A DNA stretch of 64,000 bases, taken from positions 1 through 64,000 of the forward strand of contig NZ_JAINDZ010000008.1 of NCBI RefSeq assembly GCF_019802345.1, written 5' to 3'. The translations under genes were made by a program, and so were the position numbers. Under the pieces are notes generated by a model that saw nothing but the letters and a program-made list of their open reading frames with translations, did not search any database and was not told where the DNA came from. This document shows, piece by piece, positions 35,521 to 44,920 of the stretch (positions are counted from its first letter, which is position 1; each line of letters starts with the position of its first letter). This DNA is from Methylosinus sp. Sm6 (GTDB lineage: Bacteria; Pseudomonadota; Alphaproteobacteria; Rhizobiales; Beijerinckiaceae).

Positions 35521-36054
35521 ATGGCGATGTTGCTGCGTGTCGGATTTCTGCGTATCGGATTTCTGCGTATCGGATTTCTCTTGGCGGCGTGCCTCTTCGG
35601 CGGCCTGTTTTCCTGTCCGCCCGTCGCCGAGCCGCTGGATCGAGCAGCGATGGAAAACCCGTTCGTCGCTCCGGTCCAGCCGCTCGAACGACGGTTCGAG
35701 GAGTGGCGGATGGCGCTCGCCCTCACGGGCGAGCAGGAGAAGCTGTTTCGAGCGATGGAGGGGTGTTTGCGGCTCATCGCCGAGGAGCGGGACGCCGCCG
35801 TCGTCGCCGCCGCCATCGAGCGCAATCGGGAGCCGCGTCTCGCGCTCGATCCCGGCGCGCCGCTGCGGGCCCGGGCCGACCGGCTGAGCCGCTATGCGGA
35901 CAGTCTGCGCGCCCTCGCCGAAGCCGAGTCGTCCTTCTTCGCCTCGCTCTCCGAGAAACAACGGCGCGTCGCCGAAGATATTGTTCCCAAGGATGTGTTG
36001 AACCTGCGCGACCTCTTCCGTCGGCGCGGCCTTCGCCCGGACAAGAATGGCTAG
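35521..36054 (+). CDS. Spy/LTXXQ-like periplasmic protein
   Basis: 177 residues. A signal or lipoprotein-like N-terminus (LLAACLFGGLF) is followed by a helical mature part with LALTGEQEKLFRAMEGCLRLI and a second LSEKQRRVAEDIV segment, echoing the LTxxQ repeats of the Spy/CpxP superfamily. Those proteins buffer envelope stress as ATP-independent chaperones. The hydrophobic segment is built from a 15-bp tandem repeat giving RVGFLRIGFLRIGFLL. Assignment is by pattern only. Confidence 0.55.
   Translation: MAMLLRVGFLRIGFLRIGFLLAACLFGGLFSCPPVAEPLDRAAMENPFVAPVQPLERRFEEWRMALALTGEQEKLFRAMEGCLRLIAEERDAAVVAAAIERNREPRLALDPGAPLRARADRLSRYADSLRALAEAESSFFASLSEKQRRVAEDIVPKDVLNLRDLFRRRGLRPDKNG
35541..35580 (+). 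repeat. In-frame 15-bp tandem repeat in a signal sequence
   Basis: cggatttctgcgtat is repeated exactly at 35541-35555 and 35556-35570, then cggatttct begins a third copy. Each copy encodes GFLRI, so copy-number change alters only the length of the hydrophobic N-terminal segment of the Spy-like protein. Confidence 0.85.
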
Positions 36055-36104
36055 TCGCTTGCGTCGGATGATTCGATGTGTTCCAGCGCAGAGCTCTGGA
36101 CCGA

Positions 36105-36118
36105 GAGCCTTCGGGCTC
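36105..36118. repeat. Dispersed gagcc/ggctc palindrome, copy 2
   Basis: gagcc-ttcg-ggctc is a 5-bp stem with a TTCG tetraloop, followed by gctctcgag. It sits between the Spy-like and PsiF-repeat genes. Sequence and following ctctcga are shared with copy 1 (19530) and copy 4 (55903). Confidence 0.6.
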
Positions 36119-36163
36119 GCTCTCGAGTTTCGAATTGAACCAGCCGCGATTCTACTCCGCCCC

Positions 36164-36583
36164 ATGCGAGACGTTCAGATGAAGCTCTCTTCCCCGCCGG
36201 ACCTGCCGGCTCTCGTCCGGCGCGGCGCGCGCGCGGTCCTCATCCTCACGATAACGGCGGCGCCGGCCATGGCGGCGCCAGACCGGCCCTCGGTCTCGCC
36301 ACAGCAGGGCGTCAGCGTCGCAGGCCCTCGCCCGGAAGCGGGGCGGCGGCGGCTGTCGAAATATGAAGCGCGCAAAGCGCGCCACGCCTGCGCCGCCCGC
36401 GCGATGGAGCGGGGACTCGCCGGCGCGGAGCGCGAGAACTTCGTCGCCAATTGCTATTTCAGCCGCCTGGCCCACAGGGGCGAGCGCCAGCGCTGCCGTC
36501 AGGAGGCGGCGGCGAAGGGGATCGACAGGTCCGCGCTGCGCGACTTTCTGCGTGGCTGCGTCAAGGAGCGGTCGCGCGACTGA
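36164..36583 (+). CDS. Secreted PsiF-repeat protein
   Basis: 139 residues. A signal peptide (VLILTITAAPAMAA) precedes a Pro-rich linker and two repeats resembling PsiF: CAARAMERGLAGAERENFVANC and CRQEAAAKGIDRSALRDFLRGC. The spacing of the two cysteines in each repeat supports this. PsiF is a phosphate-starvation-inducible periplasmic protein of unknown function in E. coli. The start at 36164 is chosen over upstream codons as it directly precedes MKLSS and the signal peptide. Confidence 0.65.
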   Translation: MRDVQMKLSSPPDLPALVRRGARAVLILTITAAPAMAAPDRPSVSPQQGVSVAGPRPEAGRRRLSKYEARKARHACAARAMERGLAGAERENFVANCYFSRLAHRGERQRCRQEAAAKGIDRSALRDFLRGCVKERSRD

Positions 36584-36715
36584 CGCCCTTCGCGCGAAAT
36601 GCTTCGGCTGCTCGTTGCAGCGAACCCGCTCCCTGCTGCGCGGGAGAGGGAGCGGATTCGGCGCTTCATAAAAGATTCGCGACGCGCCTCTCTGCCGCGA
36701 AGCCGGGGCCGCTAG

Positions 36716-37141
36716 CTAGCGCCGCACCACAAGCACCGAGCATTTGGCGTGGCGTACGATGGTCTTGGCGTTGGAGCCGAGCAGATAGGTGGACATGGCC
36801 GGCCGGTGCGAGCTCAGCACGATGAGATCGGCGCCCCAATCCTCGGCTTCGGCGAGCACTTCCGGATAGATCGCGCCGAAGCGCACCACCGTCGTCACCT
36901 GTTCCTTTGGATAGTCGAGCTTGGCCGCCGCCTCGGCGAGCTCCTGCTCGGCGGATGTGCGCAGCTCCTCGTCGAAATTGGCTGGTATGTAGTCGATGAA
37001 GGCCACCGGCACGAGCGACTGCACATTGACGAGCCGCACGCGCGCATTGCCGCCCCTGGCGATGACGAGCGCCTCGTCGAGCGCCTGACGCATCAGCTCG
37101 GGCTCGGTGAGGTCGAGTGGAACGAGTATCTTCGCAAACAT
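36716..37141 (-). CDS. Universal stress protein
   Basis: 141 residues, one UspA domain, from the ATG at 37141. It begins MFAKILVPLDLTEPELMRQALDEAL and ends HAKCSVLVVRR, both typical. The ADP/ATP-binding loop is partly degenerate: SSHRPAMSTYLLGSNAKTIVRHA keeps the GS but not the preceding G-x2-G. It lies 44 bp downstream of the potassium channel on the same strand and is plausibly in the alaS-channel transcript. Confidence 0.87.
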   Translation of the reverse strand: MFAKILVPLDLTEPELMRQALDEALVIARGGNARVRLVNVQSLVPVAFIDYIPANFDEELRTSAEQELAEAAAKLDYPKEQVTTVVRFGAIYPEVLAEAEDWGADLIVLSSHRPAMSTYLLGSNAKTIVRHAKCSVLVVRR

Positions 37142-37185
37142 GGCGCGCCCTCCTTCATTCGATGTAAGGCGCGGCCCGCGGCGTT

Positions 37186-38430
37186 TCAGGGCGCGGCCTC
37201 GCGCGACGCAATGTCGCGGTCGTCGATCTCCGCCTCGATCAGATCCCCGTCGCCGGGACGGGGACGAAACTCGGCGCGGCTCGCGGCGATCGCCTCGATC
37301 TGGCGTCCGACCTCCGGATTGCGTTGCGTGAAGATATGGAGGTCGTAAGCGTCCAGGACGAGGAGCTTGATCGGCGTCGCGGCGCGCACATTGGCGGAGC
37401 GGCTGGTCTTGCGCAACAAGGCGATCTCGCCGAAGAACTGCCCTTCGCCGAGGCGCACGGGGCCCTCGGGGAGCTCGACGTCCACCTCTCCGGCCGCAAT
37501 GAAATACATGGAATGGGCGGGCTCGCCGCGGCGAACCACCAGGGCGCCGGCCGGCAGCGACTGCGCGCGAAGATAGCGCATGATATCGGCGATGGCGGAG
37601 GCGTCGAGCGCCGAGAACAGCGGCGCCTTGGCCACCATGCTCCAGGTGACGACGAAATCGCGGCGATGAATTTCCTCGGCGAAAGCGGTGGCGACGATGC
37701 CGACCGGCAGGCCGAGCATCACGAAGCCCATCACCATGGCGACGGCGGCGACGATGCGGCCGGCGGGGGTGATCGGCGTGACGTCGCCATAGCCGACTGT
37801 CGCTATGGTCTGAATCGCCCACCACATTGCCGCAGGTATGGAGCGGAACGCCTCGGGCTGGGCGTCGCGCTCGACCACATACATCGCCGCGGCCATGAAC
37901 AGGACGACCCCGAAGAGGACGACGCCCGATGCGAAGAGCGCTCTGCGCTCGGTCTCCAGCACCGTCACGATCGAGCGTATGCCGGGCGAGTAGCGGGCGA
38001 GCTTGAAGAAGCGCGCGAGCCGCAGGATCAGCAGGATGCGGAGATCGGCGCCGAGGAAGACGGACAGAAAGGCCGGCAGGATCGCGGCGAGATCGACGAT
38101 CGCCGAGGTCGAGGCGGCGAAGGCGAGGCGCGCCTGGAGCGGACGCATTTCGGCAAAGAGCGTGTGATCGGGCGCGCTCCAAAAGCGCAGCGCATATTCG
38201 ATCGAGAAGGCGGCGACGGCGATGCATTCGACGGCGGCGAAGAGGGGGCCGAACCGCGCGGCCATCGCGGAGTCGGATTCGAAGACGACGGCCGCGATGG
38301 AGAGAATGACGAGCGTCACCAGCGCGCTGTGGACGATCCCCGCCGTCCGGTCGCCGACCCCGCCGCTGTCGAGGAGAAAATGGATGCGACGGCGCAGGCG
38401 ACGAAGGCGCTGCGCTCGCGCCTCCTTCAC
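37186..38430 (-). CDS. Cyclic-nucleotide-binding potassium channel (MloK1-like)
   Basis: 414 residues. Six transmembrane helices include an S4-like segment with spaced Arg ([17 protein letters not shown], about 130-146); the pore has the selectivity filter TVGYGD at 211-216. The C-terminal cNMP-binding domain has FGEIALL at 333-339 and Arg 344 in [10 protein letters not shown], the phosphate-binding cassette. Architecture matches MloK1 from Mesorhizobium. The ATG overlaps the alaS stop by four bases, an unexpected coupling of an ion channel to alanyl-tRNA synthetase. Confidence 0.9.
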   Translation of the reverse strand: MKEARAQRLRRLRRRIHFLLDSGGVGDRTAGIVHSALVTLVILSIAAVVFESDSAMAARFGPLFAAVECIAVAAFSIEYALRFWSAPDHTLFAEMRPLQARLAFAASTSAIVDLAAILPAFLSVFLGADLRILLILRLARFFKLARYSPGIRSIVTVLETERRALFASGVVLFGVVLFMAAAMYVVERDAQPEAFRSIPAAMWWAIQTIATVGYGDVTPITPAGRIVAAVAMVMGFVMLGLPVGIVATAFAEEIHRRDFVVTWSMVAKAPLFSALDASAIADIMRYLRAQSLPAGALVVRRGEPAHSMYFIAAGEVDVELPEGPVRLGEGQFFGEIALLRKTSRSANVRAATPIKLLVLDAYDLHIFTQRNPEVGRQIEAIAASRAEFRPRPGDGDLIEAEIDDRDIASREAAP

Positions 38431-41114
38431 TGCGCGGCCTTACACTGCGCCGCCCTGACGCGCAGCTGGTCCTCGATGGCGGCGAGCGCGGCGTCGAGCG
38501 CGGAGGCGTCGGGGCCGCCGGCCTGGGCGAGGTCGGGGCGTCCGCCGCCGCCCTTGCCGCCGAGCTTTTCGCTGGCGGCGCGAACGAGCTCGACTGCGTT
38601 GTAGATCTCGGTGAGATCGGCGGTCACGCCGACGACGACCCCGGCCTTGCCGTCGGCCGAGGCGTTGGCGATGGCGACGACGCCGGAGCCGAGCGCCTTC
38701 TTCTGCTCGTCGACGAGCGACTTCAAGTCTTTGGGGTCGATCCCGCTGACCACCTTGGCGAACAGCTTGATCCCGGCGATCTCGCGCACGGGCGCGGCGC
38801 CATTGCCGCCGCCGCCCATGGCCAGCTTGCGCTTGGCCTCGGCGAGCTCGCGCTCCATCTGCCTGCGCTCCTCGAGCAGAGCGGCGAGGCGCGCCGGGGT
38901 CTCCTCGACGCTGGCGCGCACCAGAGCGGCGACCTCGCGCAGCGCCCGCGAATCGGCGACGAGCTGGGCGCGGGCGGCCTCGGCGGTCTTGGCCTCGATG
39001 CGGCGGACGCCCGAGGCGACCGCTCCTTGCGAGACGATGCTGACGAGGCCGATGTCGCCGGTGCGCCGCACATGAGTGCCGCCGCAGAGCTCGACCGAAA
39101 ATGCGTGATGCGCGTCGGCGGGGGCGTGGCCCATGGAGACGACGCGCACCTCGTCGCCATATTTCTCGCCGAACAAGGCGCGGGCTCCGGAGCGAATGGC
39201 GTCGTCCTGCCCCATCAGCCGGGTCTCGACCGGCGCATTGTCCTGCACGACCGCATTGGCGATGCGCTCGACCTCGGCCATCTCCTCCTCGCTCAAGGGC
39301 TTGGGATGGGTGAAGTCGAAGCGCAGCCGGTCCGGCGCGACCAGCGAGCCCTTTTGCGCCACATGCTCGCCGAGCACGCGGCGCAGCGCCTCGTGCAGAA
39401 TATGCGTCGCCGAATGATTGGCGCGTATGGCGTCGCGGCGGGCGTGATCGACCTCGAGCTCGAGCGCGAGGCCCGGAACCAGCGCGCCTTCTTCGACGAC
39501 GCCTTCATGCACGAACAATCCGCCGAGCTTTTTCTGCGTGCCGGTCACGCGAAACCGCACGCCCTTGGCGCGCATCTCGCCGATGTCGCCGATCTGGCCG
39601 CCCGACTCTGCGTAGAAGGGCGTCTGGTTGAGGATCACGGCGCCGCGGGCGCCGGCCTCGAGGCGGAAGCTCTCGGCGCCCTCGTGCAGCAGAGCGACGA
39701 CGACGCCTTCGCTCTTCTCCGTGTCATAGCCGAGGAATTCGGTGAGCCCGACGCGCTCCTCGAGCGCGAACCAGACGGCTTCCGTCGCCGTCGCGCCGGA
39801 CCCGGCCCAGGCCTTGCGCGCCTCGGCGCGCTGGCGCGCCATCGCCGTCTCGAAGCCGGTCTTGTCGACGCCTATGCCGCGCGAGCGCAGCGCGTCCTCG
39901 GTGAGGTCGAGGGGAAATCCGTAGGTGTCGTAGAGCTTGAAGGCGGTTTCGCCCGAAAGGCTCGCCCCGGGGCCGAGCGTCGCGGTCTCCTCGTCGAGGA
40001 TGGCGAGGCCGCGCGCCAGCGTCTGGCGGAAGCGCGTTTCTTCGGTGAGGAGCGTGTCGCGGATCAGCGTCTCCGCGCGCGAGAGCTCGGGATAGGCCTG
40101 GCCCATTTCCGTGACCAGCGCCCCGACCAGCCGGTGCATCAGCGGCTCGGCGGCGCCGAGCAGCTGCGCATGACGCATCGCCCGCCGCATGATGCGGCGC
40201 AGGACGTAGCCGCGGCCTTCGTTGGAGGGCGTCACGCCGTCGGCGACGAGAAACGCCGAGGCGCGCAGATGATCGGCGATGACGCGATGGCTGGCCGCCT
40301 GCGGCCCGCCCGCGTCGACCCCGGTCGCATCCGCGACCGCGCCGGCGAGACGACGGAAAAGGTCGATGTCGAACACCGACTGCACGCCCTGCAGCAGCGC
40401 GGCGATGCGCTCGAGCCCCATGCCGGTGTCGATCGACGGCCGCGGCAGCGGAACCCGCTCGCCCGGCGCCGCCTGATCATATTGCATGAACACGAGGTTC
40501 CAGAATTCGAGGAAGCGGTCGCCGTCCTCGTCCGGGCTGCCGGGCGGGCCGCCGGCGACGCTCTCGCCCTGATCATAGAAGATTTCGGAGCAGGGGCCGC
40601 AGGGCCCGAGGTCGCCCATGCTCCAGAAATTATCGCTCGAGGCGATGCGGATGATGCGGTCGTCGGAGAAGCCGGCGATTTTCTTCCACAGGCCATAGGC
40701 TTCGTCGTCGTCATGATAGACGGTGACGAGCAGGCGGTCGCGCGGCAATCCCAATTCGCGACTGACGAGCGTCCAGGCCAGCTCGATCGCGCCGTCCTTG
40801 AAATAATCGCCGAAGGAGAAATTGCCGAGCATCTCGAAGAAGGTCAGGTGCCGGGCGGTATAGCCGACATTGTCGAGATCATTGTGCTTGCCGCCGGCCC
40901 GCATGCATTTTTGCGCGGTGGTCGCGCGGGCGTAATGGCGCTTCTCGAAGCCGGTGAAGACGTTCTTGAACTGCACCATGCCCGCATTGGTGAACATCAA
41001 GGTCGGATCGTTCAGCGGGACGAGCGGCGAGGAGGCGACTTTCTCGTGGCCATTGCGCGAGAAGAAGTCGAGGAAAGTCGTGCGGATCTGGTTGACGCCA
41101 CTCATGCTGCTCAT
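38427..41114 (-). CDS. alaS: Alanyl-tRNA synthetase
   Basis: 895 residues, full length. Class II core: [77 protein letters not shown]. The editing domain zinc site is HSATHILH and [10 protein letters not shown]; a C-terminal oligomerisation and DHH-like region follows ([13 protein letters not shown]). Two Met codons at the start (MSSMSGVN) leave the exact start open by three residues. It lies between recA and the channel gene, all on the minus strand. Confidence 0.97.
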   Translation of the reverse strand: MSSMSGVNQIRTTFLDFFSRNGHEKVASSPLVPLNDPTLMFTNAGMVQFKNVFTGFEKRHYARATTAQKCMRAGGKHNDLDNVGYTARHLTFFEMLGNFSFGDYFKDGAIELAWTLVSRELGLPRDRLLVTVYHDDDEAYGLWKKIAGFSDDRIIRIASSDNFWSMGDLGPCGPCSEIFYDQGESVAGGPPGSPDEDGDRFLEFWNLVFMQYDQAAPGERVPLPRPSIDTGMGLERIAALLQGVQSVFDIDLFRRLAGAVADATGVDAGGPQAASHRVIADHLRASAFLVADGVTPSNEGRGYVLRRIMRRAMRHAQLLGAAEPLMHRLVGALVTEMGQAYPELSRAETLIRDTLLTEETRFRQTLARGLAILDEETATLGPGASLSGETAFKLYDTYGFPLDLTEDALRSRGIGVDKTGFETAMARQRAEARKAWAGSGATATEAVWFALEERVGLTEFLGYDTEKSEGVVVALLHEGAESFRLEAGARGAVILNQTPFYAESGGQIGDIGEMRAKGVRFRVTGTQKKLGGLFVHEGVVEEGALVPGLALELEVDHARRDAIRANHSATHILHEALRRVLGEHVAQKGSLVAPDRLRFDFTHPKPLSEEEMAEVERIANAVVQDNAPVETRLMGQDDAIRSGARALFGEKYGDEVRVVSMGHAPADAHHAFSVELCGGTHVRRTGDIGLVSIVSQGAVASGVRRIEAKTAEAARAQLVADSRALREVAALVRASVEETPARLAALLEERRQMERELAEAKRKLAMGGGGNGAAPVREIAGIKLFAKVVSGIDPKDLKSLVDEQKKALGSGVVAIANASADGKAGVVVGVTADLTEIYNAVELVRAASEKLGGKGGGGRPDLAQAGGPDASALDAALAAIEDQLRVRAAQCKAAQ

Positions 41115-41297
41115 TCGGCCCGGGTTCGCCGCTCGTTCGGCGGCGACGCTCGGCCGGCCGTGGCCGACCGGGCGCGACGCTCTCGTTTCTCGCGCGGGCC
41201 GCTGGGCCGGCGCGAACCGAGCCCTTCTAAAGCATTTGCCGGCGAAGGGAAACAGGGCTTTCCGCGAGAGGAGGGAGGTTTGGAGCCGGGCTTCGGC

Positions 41298-42395
<1,098 letters not shown>

Positions 42396-42515
42396 GGGTG
42401 AGGCGGCTGACGCAATAAAGATGAGGATCGGCGCAAGGACATCTTTGGCGGGAAGGTCGCGCTCGGGCCTCCCGCTCGCCGATGTCCCGTTCGTCGGGGA
42501 ACATCGAACATCCGC

Positions 42516-42543
42516 ATTGTATCTTATTTGTTCTCATCGCCAA
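42516..42543 (-). promoter_or_regulatory. recA promoter
   Basis: On the minus strand a TTGGCG (complement of 42538-42543) is followed after 16 bp by TACAAT (complement of 42516-42521), good -35 and -10 matches. It lies about 120 bp before the recA ATG in an AT-rich stretch. The LexA-type box at 42544-42558 abuts the -35 on its upstream side, placing a bound repressor next to RNA polymerase. Confidence 0.7.
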
Positions 42544-42558
42544 GTTCTTTTTTTGTTC
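42544..42558. promoter_or_regulatory. LexA (SOS) box, GTTC-N7-GTTC
   Basis: gttc (42544-42547), seven T residues, gttc (42555-42558). This is exactly the direct-repeat LexA operator described for alphaproteobacteria such as Rhizobium and Caulobacter, rather than the palindromic gamma-type box. It sits directly upstream of the recA -35. It may also lie within reach of the divergent lipoprotein gene. Confidence 0.82.
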
Positions 42559-42673
42559 GCCCGCGACGCGGCGCGGGAGGGCGAAGAGAAGGCGGCGAAG
42601 CGAAGGCGGAGCCTTGTCTCGGGCCGCCGATGCGGCAAGAGTGGCCGGGAAAATGTTTTCCGGGAGTCTTCGA

Positions 42674-43186
42674 ATGCGTTTGTTTCTGCTCGGCGCGGCT
42701 TGCGCGCCCCTCGTCCTTTGCGCCTGCCGGAGCCCTGAGCCGCAGGGGCGTTTCGATCCGGCGGAGGCCGCCTTCATCCGGCGCGAGGGTCTGGCGACGC
42801 TGAAGGGCCAGGCTTTCCTTCGCGATCCGCACGGCCATGTGGACGTGCGCTACGCCGCCGGCGAGGTGGTGCGCCTCATTCCGGCGACCGCCTATGCGCG
42901 GGCGCGCTTCGCGCAATTCTACGGCGACAAGAAATTCGTTCCGGCGCTGCAGGCGCAGACGCCGACGCAGGACCCGGACTATGTGGCGCATATGCGCATG
43001 ACCAAGGCCGACCCCTCGGGACGCTTCGTCTTCGACAAGCTCGCGCCCGGCCGCTATTTCGTGGCGACGCAGCTCACCTGGACGCCGAACGGCCGCTGGC
43101 TCGCCGAAGGCGGCGCGATGTATGACGAGGTCGAGGTCACCGGCAAGGAGAGCGAGCCGATCCGGCTGATTCTCTCCGGCAATTGA
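42674..43186 (+). CDS. Lipoprotein with carboxypeptidase-regulatory-like domain
   Basis: 170 residues from ATG 42674, with GGGAG 7 bp upstream (an ATG at 42653 is less well served). The N-terminus MRLFLLGAACAPLVLCACRS is a lipoprotein signal with a lipobox Cys. The mature part contains a beta-sandwich-like stretch: GQAFLRDPHGHVDVRYAAGEVVRLIPATAYA, then DPSGRFVFDKLAPGRYFVATQLTW, the F-x-F-x-x-L-x-P-G-x-Y pattern of Cna-B/carboxypeptidase-regulatory domains. Function unknown. Divergent from recA, with the Nudix gene directly following. Confidence 0.7.
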   Translation: MRLFLLGAACAPLVLCACRSPEPQGRFDPAEAAFIRREGLATLKGQAFLRDPHGHVDVRYAAGEVVRLIPATAYARARFAQFYGDKKFVPALQAQTPTQDPDYVAHMRMTKADPSGRFVFDKLAPGRYFVATQLTWTPNGRWLAEGGAMYDEVEVTGKESEPIRLILSGN

Positions 43187-43200
43187 AGCAGGAGACGTCC

Positions 43201-43602
43201 TTGTCGCTTCTTCTCGTCGTCGCCGCCGCGCTCGTCGATGCGCAGGACCGCGTGCTCGTCGCGCAACGCCCGCCCGGCAAGCAGCTCGCCGGGCTGTGGG
43301 AGTTTCCGGGCGGCAAGCTCGACCCCGGCGAGCGGCCCGAGGAGGCGCTGGTGCGCGAGCTCGCCGAGGAGCTGGGCGTGATCGTGGAGGCGCGCGACCT
43401 CGCGCCGCTGACGTTCGCCAGCCACGCCTATGAGGCGTTCCATCTCTTGATGCCGCTCTATCTCTGCCGGCGCTGGCGCGGCGAGCCGCAGTCGCGCGAG
43501 GGGCAGGCGCTCGCCTGGGCGCGGCCGAGCGAATTGGACGCTGCGCGAATGCCGCCCGCCGACGCGCCGCTGATCGCGCCGCTCGTCGCGTTGCTCGGAT
43601 GA
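43201..43602 (+). CDS. Nudix hydrolase (MutT-like)
   Basis: 133 residues from a TTG at 43201 (MSLLLVVAAALVDAQD) with GGAGA 5 bp upstream; a TTG at 43183 would add six residues and overlap the preceding stop. The Nudix box is complete: GGKLDPGERPEEALVRELAEELG, matching G-x5-E-x7-R-E-U-x-E-E-x-G. EFPGGKL before it and AEELGV after it, plus short length, fit MutT-type 8-oxo-dGTP pyrophosphatases. Likely role: sanitising oxidised nucleotides, possibly fitting proximity to recA. Confidence 0.87.
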   Translation: MSLLLVVAAALVDAQDRVLVAQRPPGKQLAGLWEFPGGKLDPGERPEEALVRELAEELGVIVEARDLAPLTFASHAYEAFHLLMPLYLCRRWRGEPQSREGQALAWARPSELDAARMPPADAPLIAPLVALLG

Positions 43603-43647
43603 GCGGGACGGCGTCGGCGAGAGCGCGGAGCGGACAGATCGTCGGCG

Positions 43648-44589
43648 CTACAAAGGCAGGTTCTTCCAATCACGCTTGGCGATGCGCGCATGGTGAATGC
43701 GGATCGCCGTCTCGACCTCGTGGAATGTCTCTGAGCCCGAGATCGCGTCATAGAACCCCATTTTCCGCGCGACAGCTTCGAGTTCGAAGCACCAATAGAG
43801 CGACATCAGCGGATTGACGAATAATTCCGAGCCCCGCGTTCGCTCGGTCGCATGCCGGTCGCCGAAGTCGCCGCGCAGCGCCGATGCGATCGAATTGGCG
43901 ACGATGCTTTTCGAGCGCGGCTGGCGCGCGTTCAGGAAATCGACGGCGTCCAGCAGAGCGTCCCCTTCCGGCGTGCCGGCCGAGACGGAAACGCAGCCGA
44001 GAAAGCCGCCGGAACGGATCAACTCGGCTGTATTCTCCAGAAAGGAGTGATGGCAGACGCCGTGAAAAAGATCGACGCCGAAGCCGAGGCAAACGAGGAA
44101 CTTGCGCGGGCATGCCGTCTCATTGGCCGCCACGATCGACAGGGCGTCCTCTTCGATCGTGCCGAGCGCCGCCTCGTCTCCTTTCATCAGACTGTCGGTT
44201 CCGCCGTCGACGAGGATGAGCGTGTCGACATCGAGAAGGGTTACGAGGGCTTCGTAGGACCGACGCGTCGGTCGCACGCCGGTCTTCTCGAAAGCAAAAA
44301 TCTTCGGCTCCTCGCCCCGCGCGGCCAGCCAATCGACGAGATGACGTTCGGGAAAATAGCCCTGCATGCGGCTGTCGAAATCGACGAGACGAGCGGAAGG
44401 GCCGATCTTCTTGGGGCAGGCGAGCTCGATCCGCGAGAAAGAGAGATTGGCGAGGAAGACACGCTTGCCCTGGCTTTGGAGCGCCACATAGAGAGGCAGC
44501 CCGCTGACGATATCGAAACCGCCGCCGCAACCGGCGATCAGCACTCGCCGTGACGGCTCCAACGCACGAAACAACGGAATTTGCATCAA
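43648..44589 (-). CDS. DUF1152 family protein
   Basis: 313 residues. VLIAGCGGGFDIVSGLPLYVALQSQGKRVFLANLSFS near the N-terminus looks like a Rossmann-type glycine-rich loop, and DTLILVDGGTDSLMKGDE and GFGVDLFHGVCHHSFLENTAELI are characteristic of the family. Several members act with nucleotide- or cobalamin-like chemistry by annotation, but the activity is not established. A fragment of this gene is repeated 890 bp downstream on the plus coordinate axis (44728-44912). Confidence 0.72.
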   Translation of the reverse strand: MMQIPLFRALEPSRRVLIAGCGGGFDIVSGLPLYVALQSQGKRVFLANLSFSRIELACPKKIGPSARLVDFDSRMQGYFPERHLVDWLAARGEEPKIFAFEKTGVRPTRRSYEALVTLLDVDTLILVDGGTDSLMKGDEAALGTIEEDALSIVAANETACPRKFLVCLGFGVDLFHGVCHHSFLENTAELIRSGGFLGCVSVSAGTPEGDALLDAVDFLNARQPRSKSIVANSIASALRGDFGDRHATERTRGSELFVNPLMSLYWCFELEAVARKMGFYDAISGSETFHEVETAIRIHHARIAKRDWKNLPL

Positions 44590-44920
44590 TTCATCTCGTT
44601 CGATGAAAGCTTATGATCTTTTGACCGATCTGCCAATCGTCATCTCCGAGATTTGCAGGGCTTCGCATCCGGGTTAACGGGCTGAAGCGCCCGAGGCGAC
44701 GGCGAGATAATCCTCTCGCCATCCGGGGTTCGCTCGGTCGCATGCCGGTCGCCGAAGTCGCCGCGCAGCGCCGATGCGATCGAATTGGCGACGATGCTTT
44801 TCGAGCGCGGCTGGCGCGCGTTCAGAAAATCGACGGCGTCCAGCAGAGCGCGCGCCCCCCGCCTCCGGCGTGCCGGCGGAGACGGAATCGCAGCCGACAA
44901 AGCCGCCGGAACAGCGCCGC
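44590..44920. other. Gap between fdhA and the DUF1152 gene, containing a duplicate fragment
   Basis: 331 bp. About 185 bp of it (44728-44912) is a truncated copy of the DUF1152 gene (listed separately). The remainder (44590-44727) contains the DUF1152 promoter region, with aagcttatgatcttttgacc AT-rich DNA, and a weak gggc-N6-gccc hairpin near 44679-44692. Confidence 0.6.
44728..44912 (-). pseudogene. Truncated duplicate of the DUF1152 gene
   Basis: This segment aligns with 43838-44015 at an offset of 890 bp. The first 95 bp differ by a single base (ttcaggaaat in the gene, ttcagaaaat here), then small indels follow (cgcgccccccgcc here, tcccct in the gene). On the minus strand it reads ALLDAVDFLNARQPRSKSIV, ANSIASALRGDFGDRHATER, the C-terminal-third block of the intact protein, without start or end. 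It adjoins the 3' end of the formate dehydrogenase gene. Confidence 0.88.
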
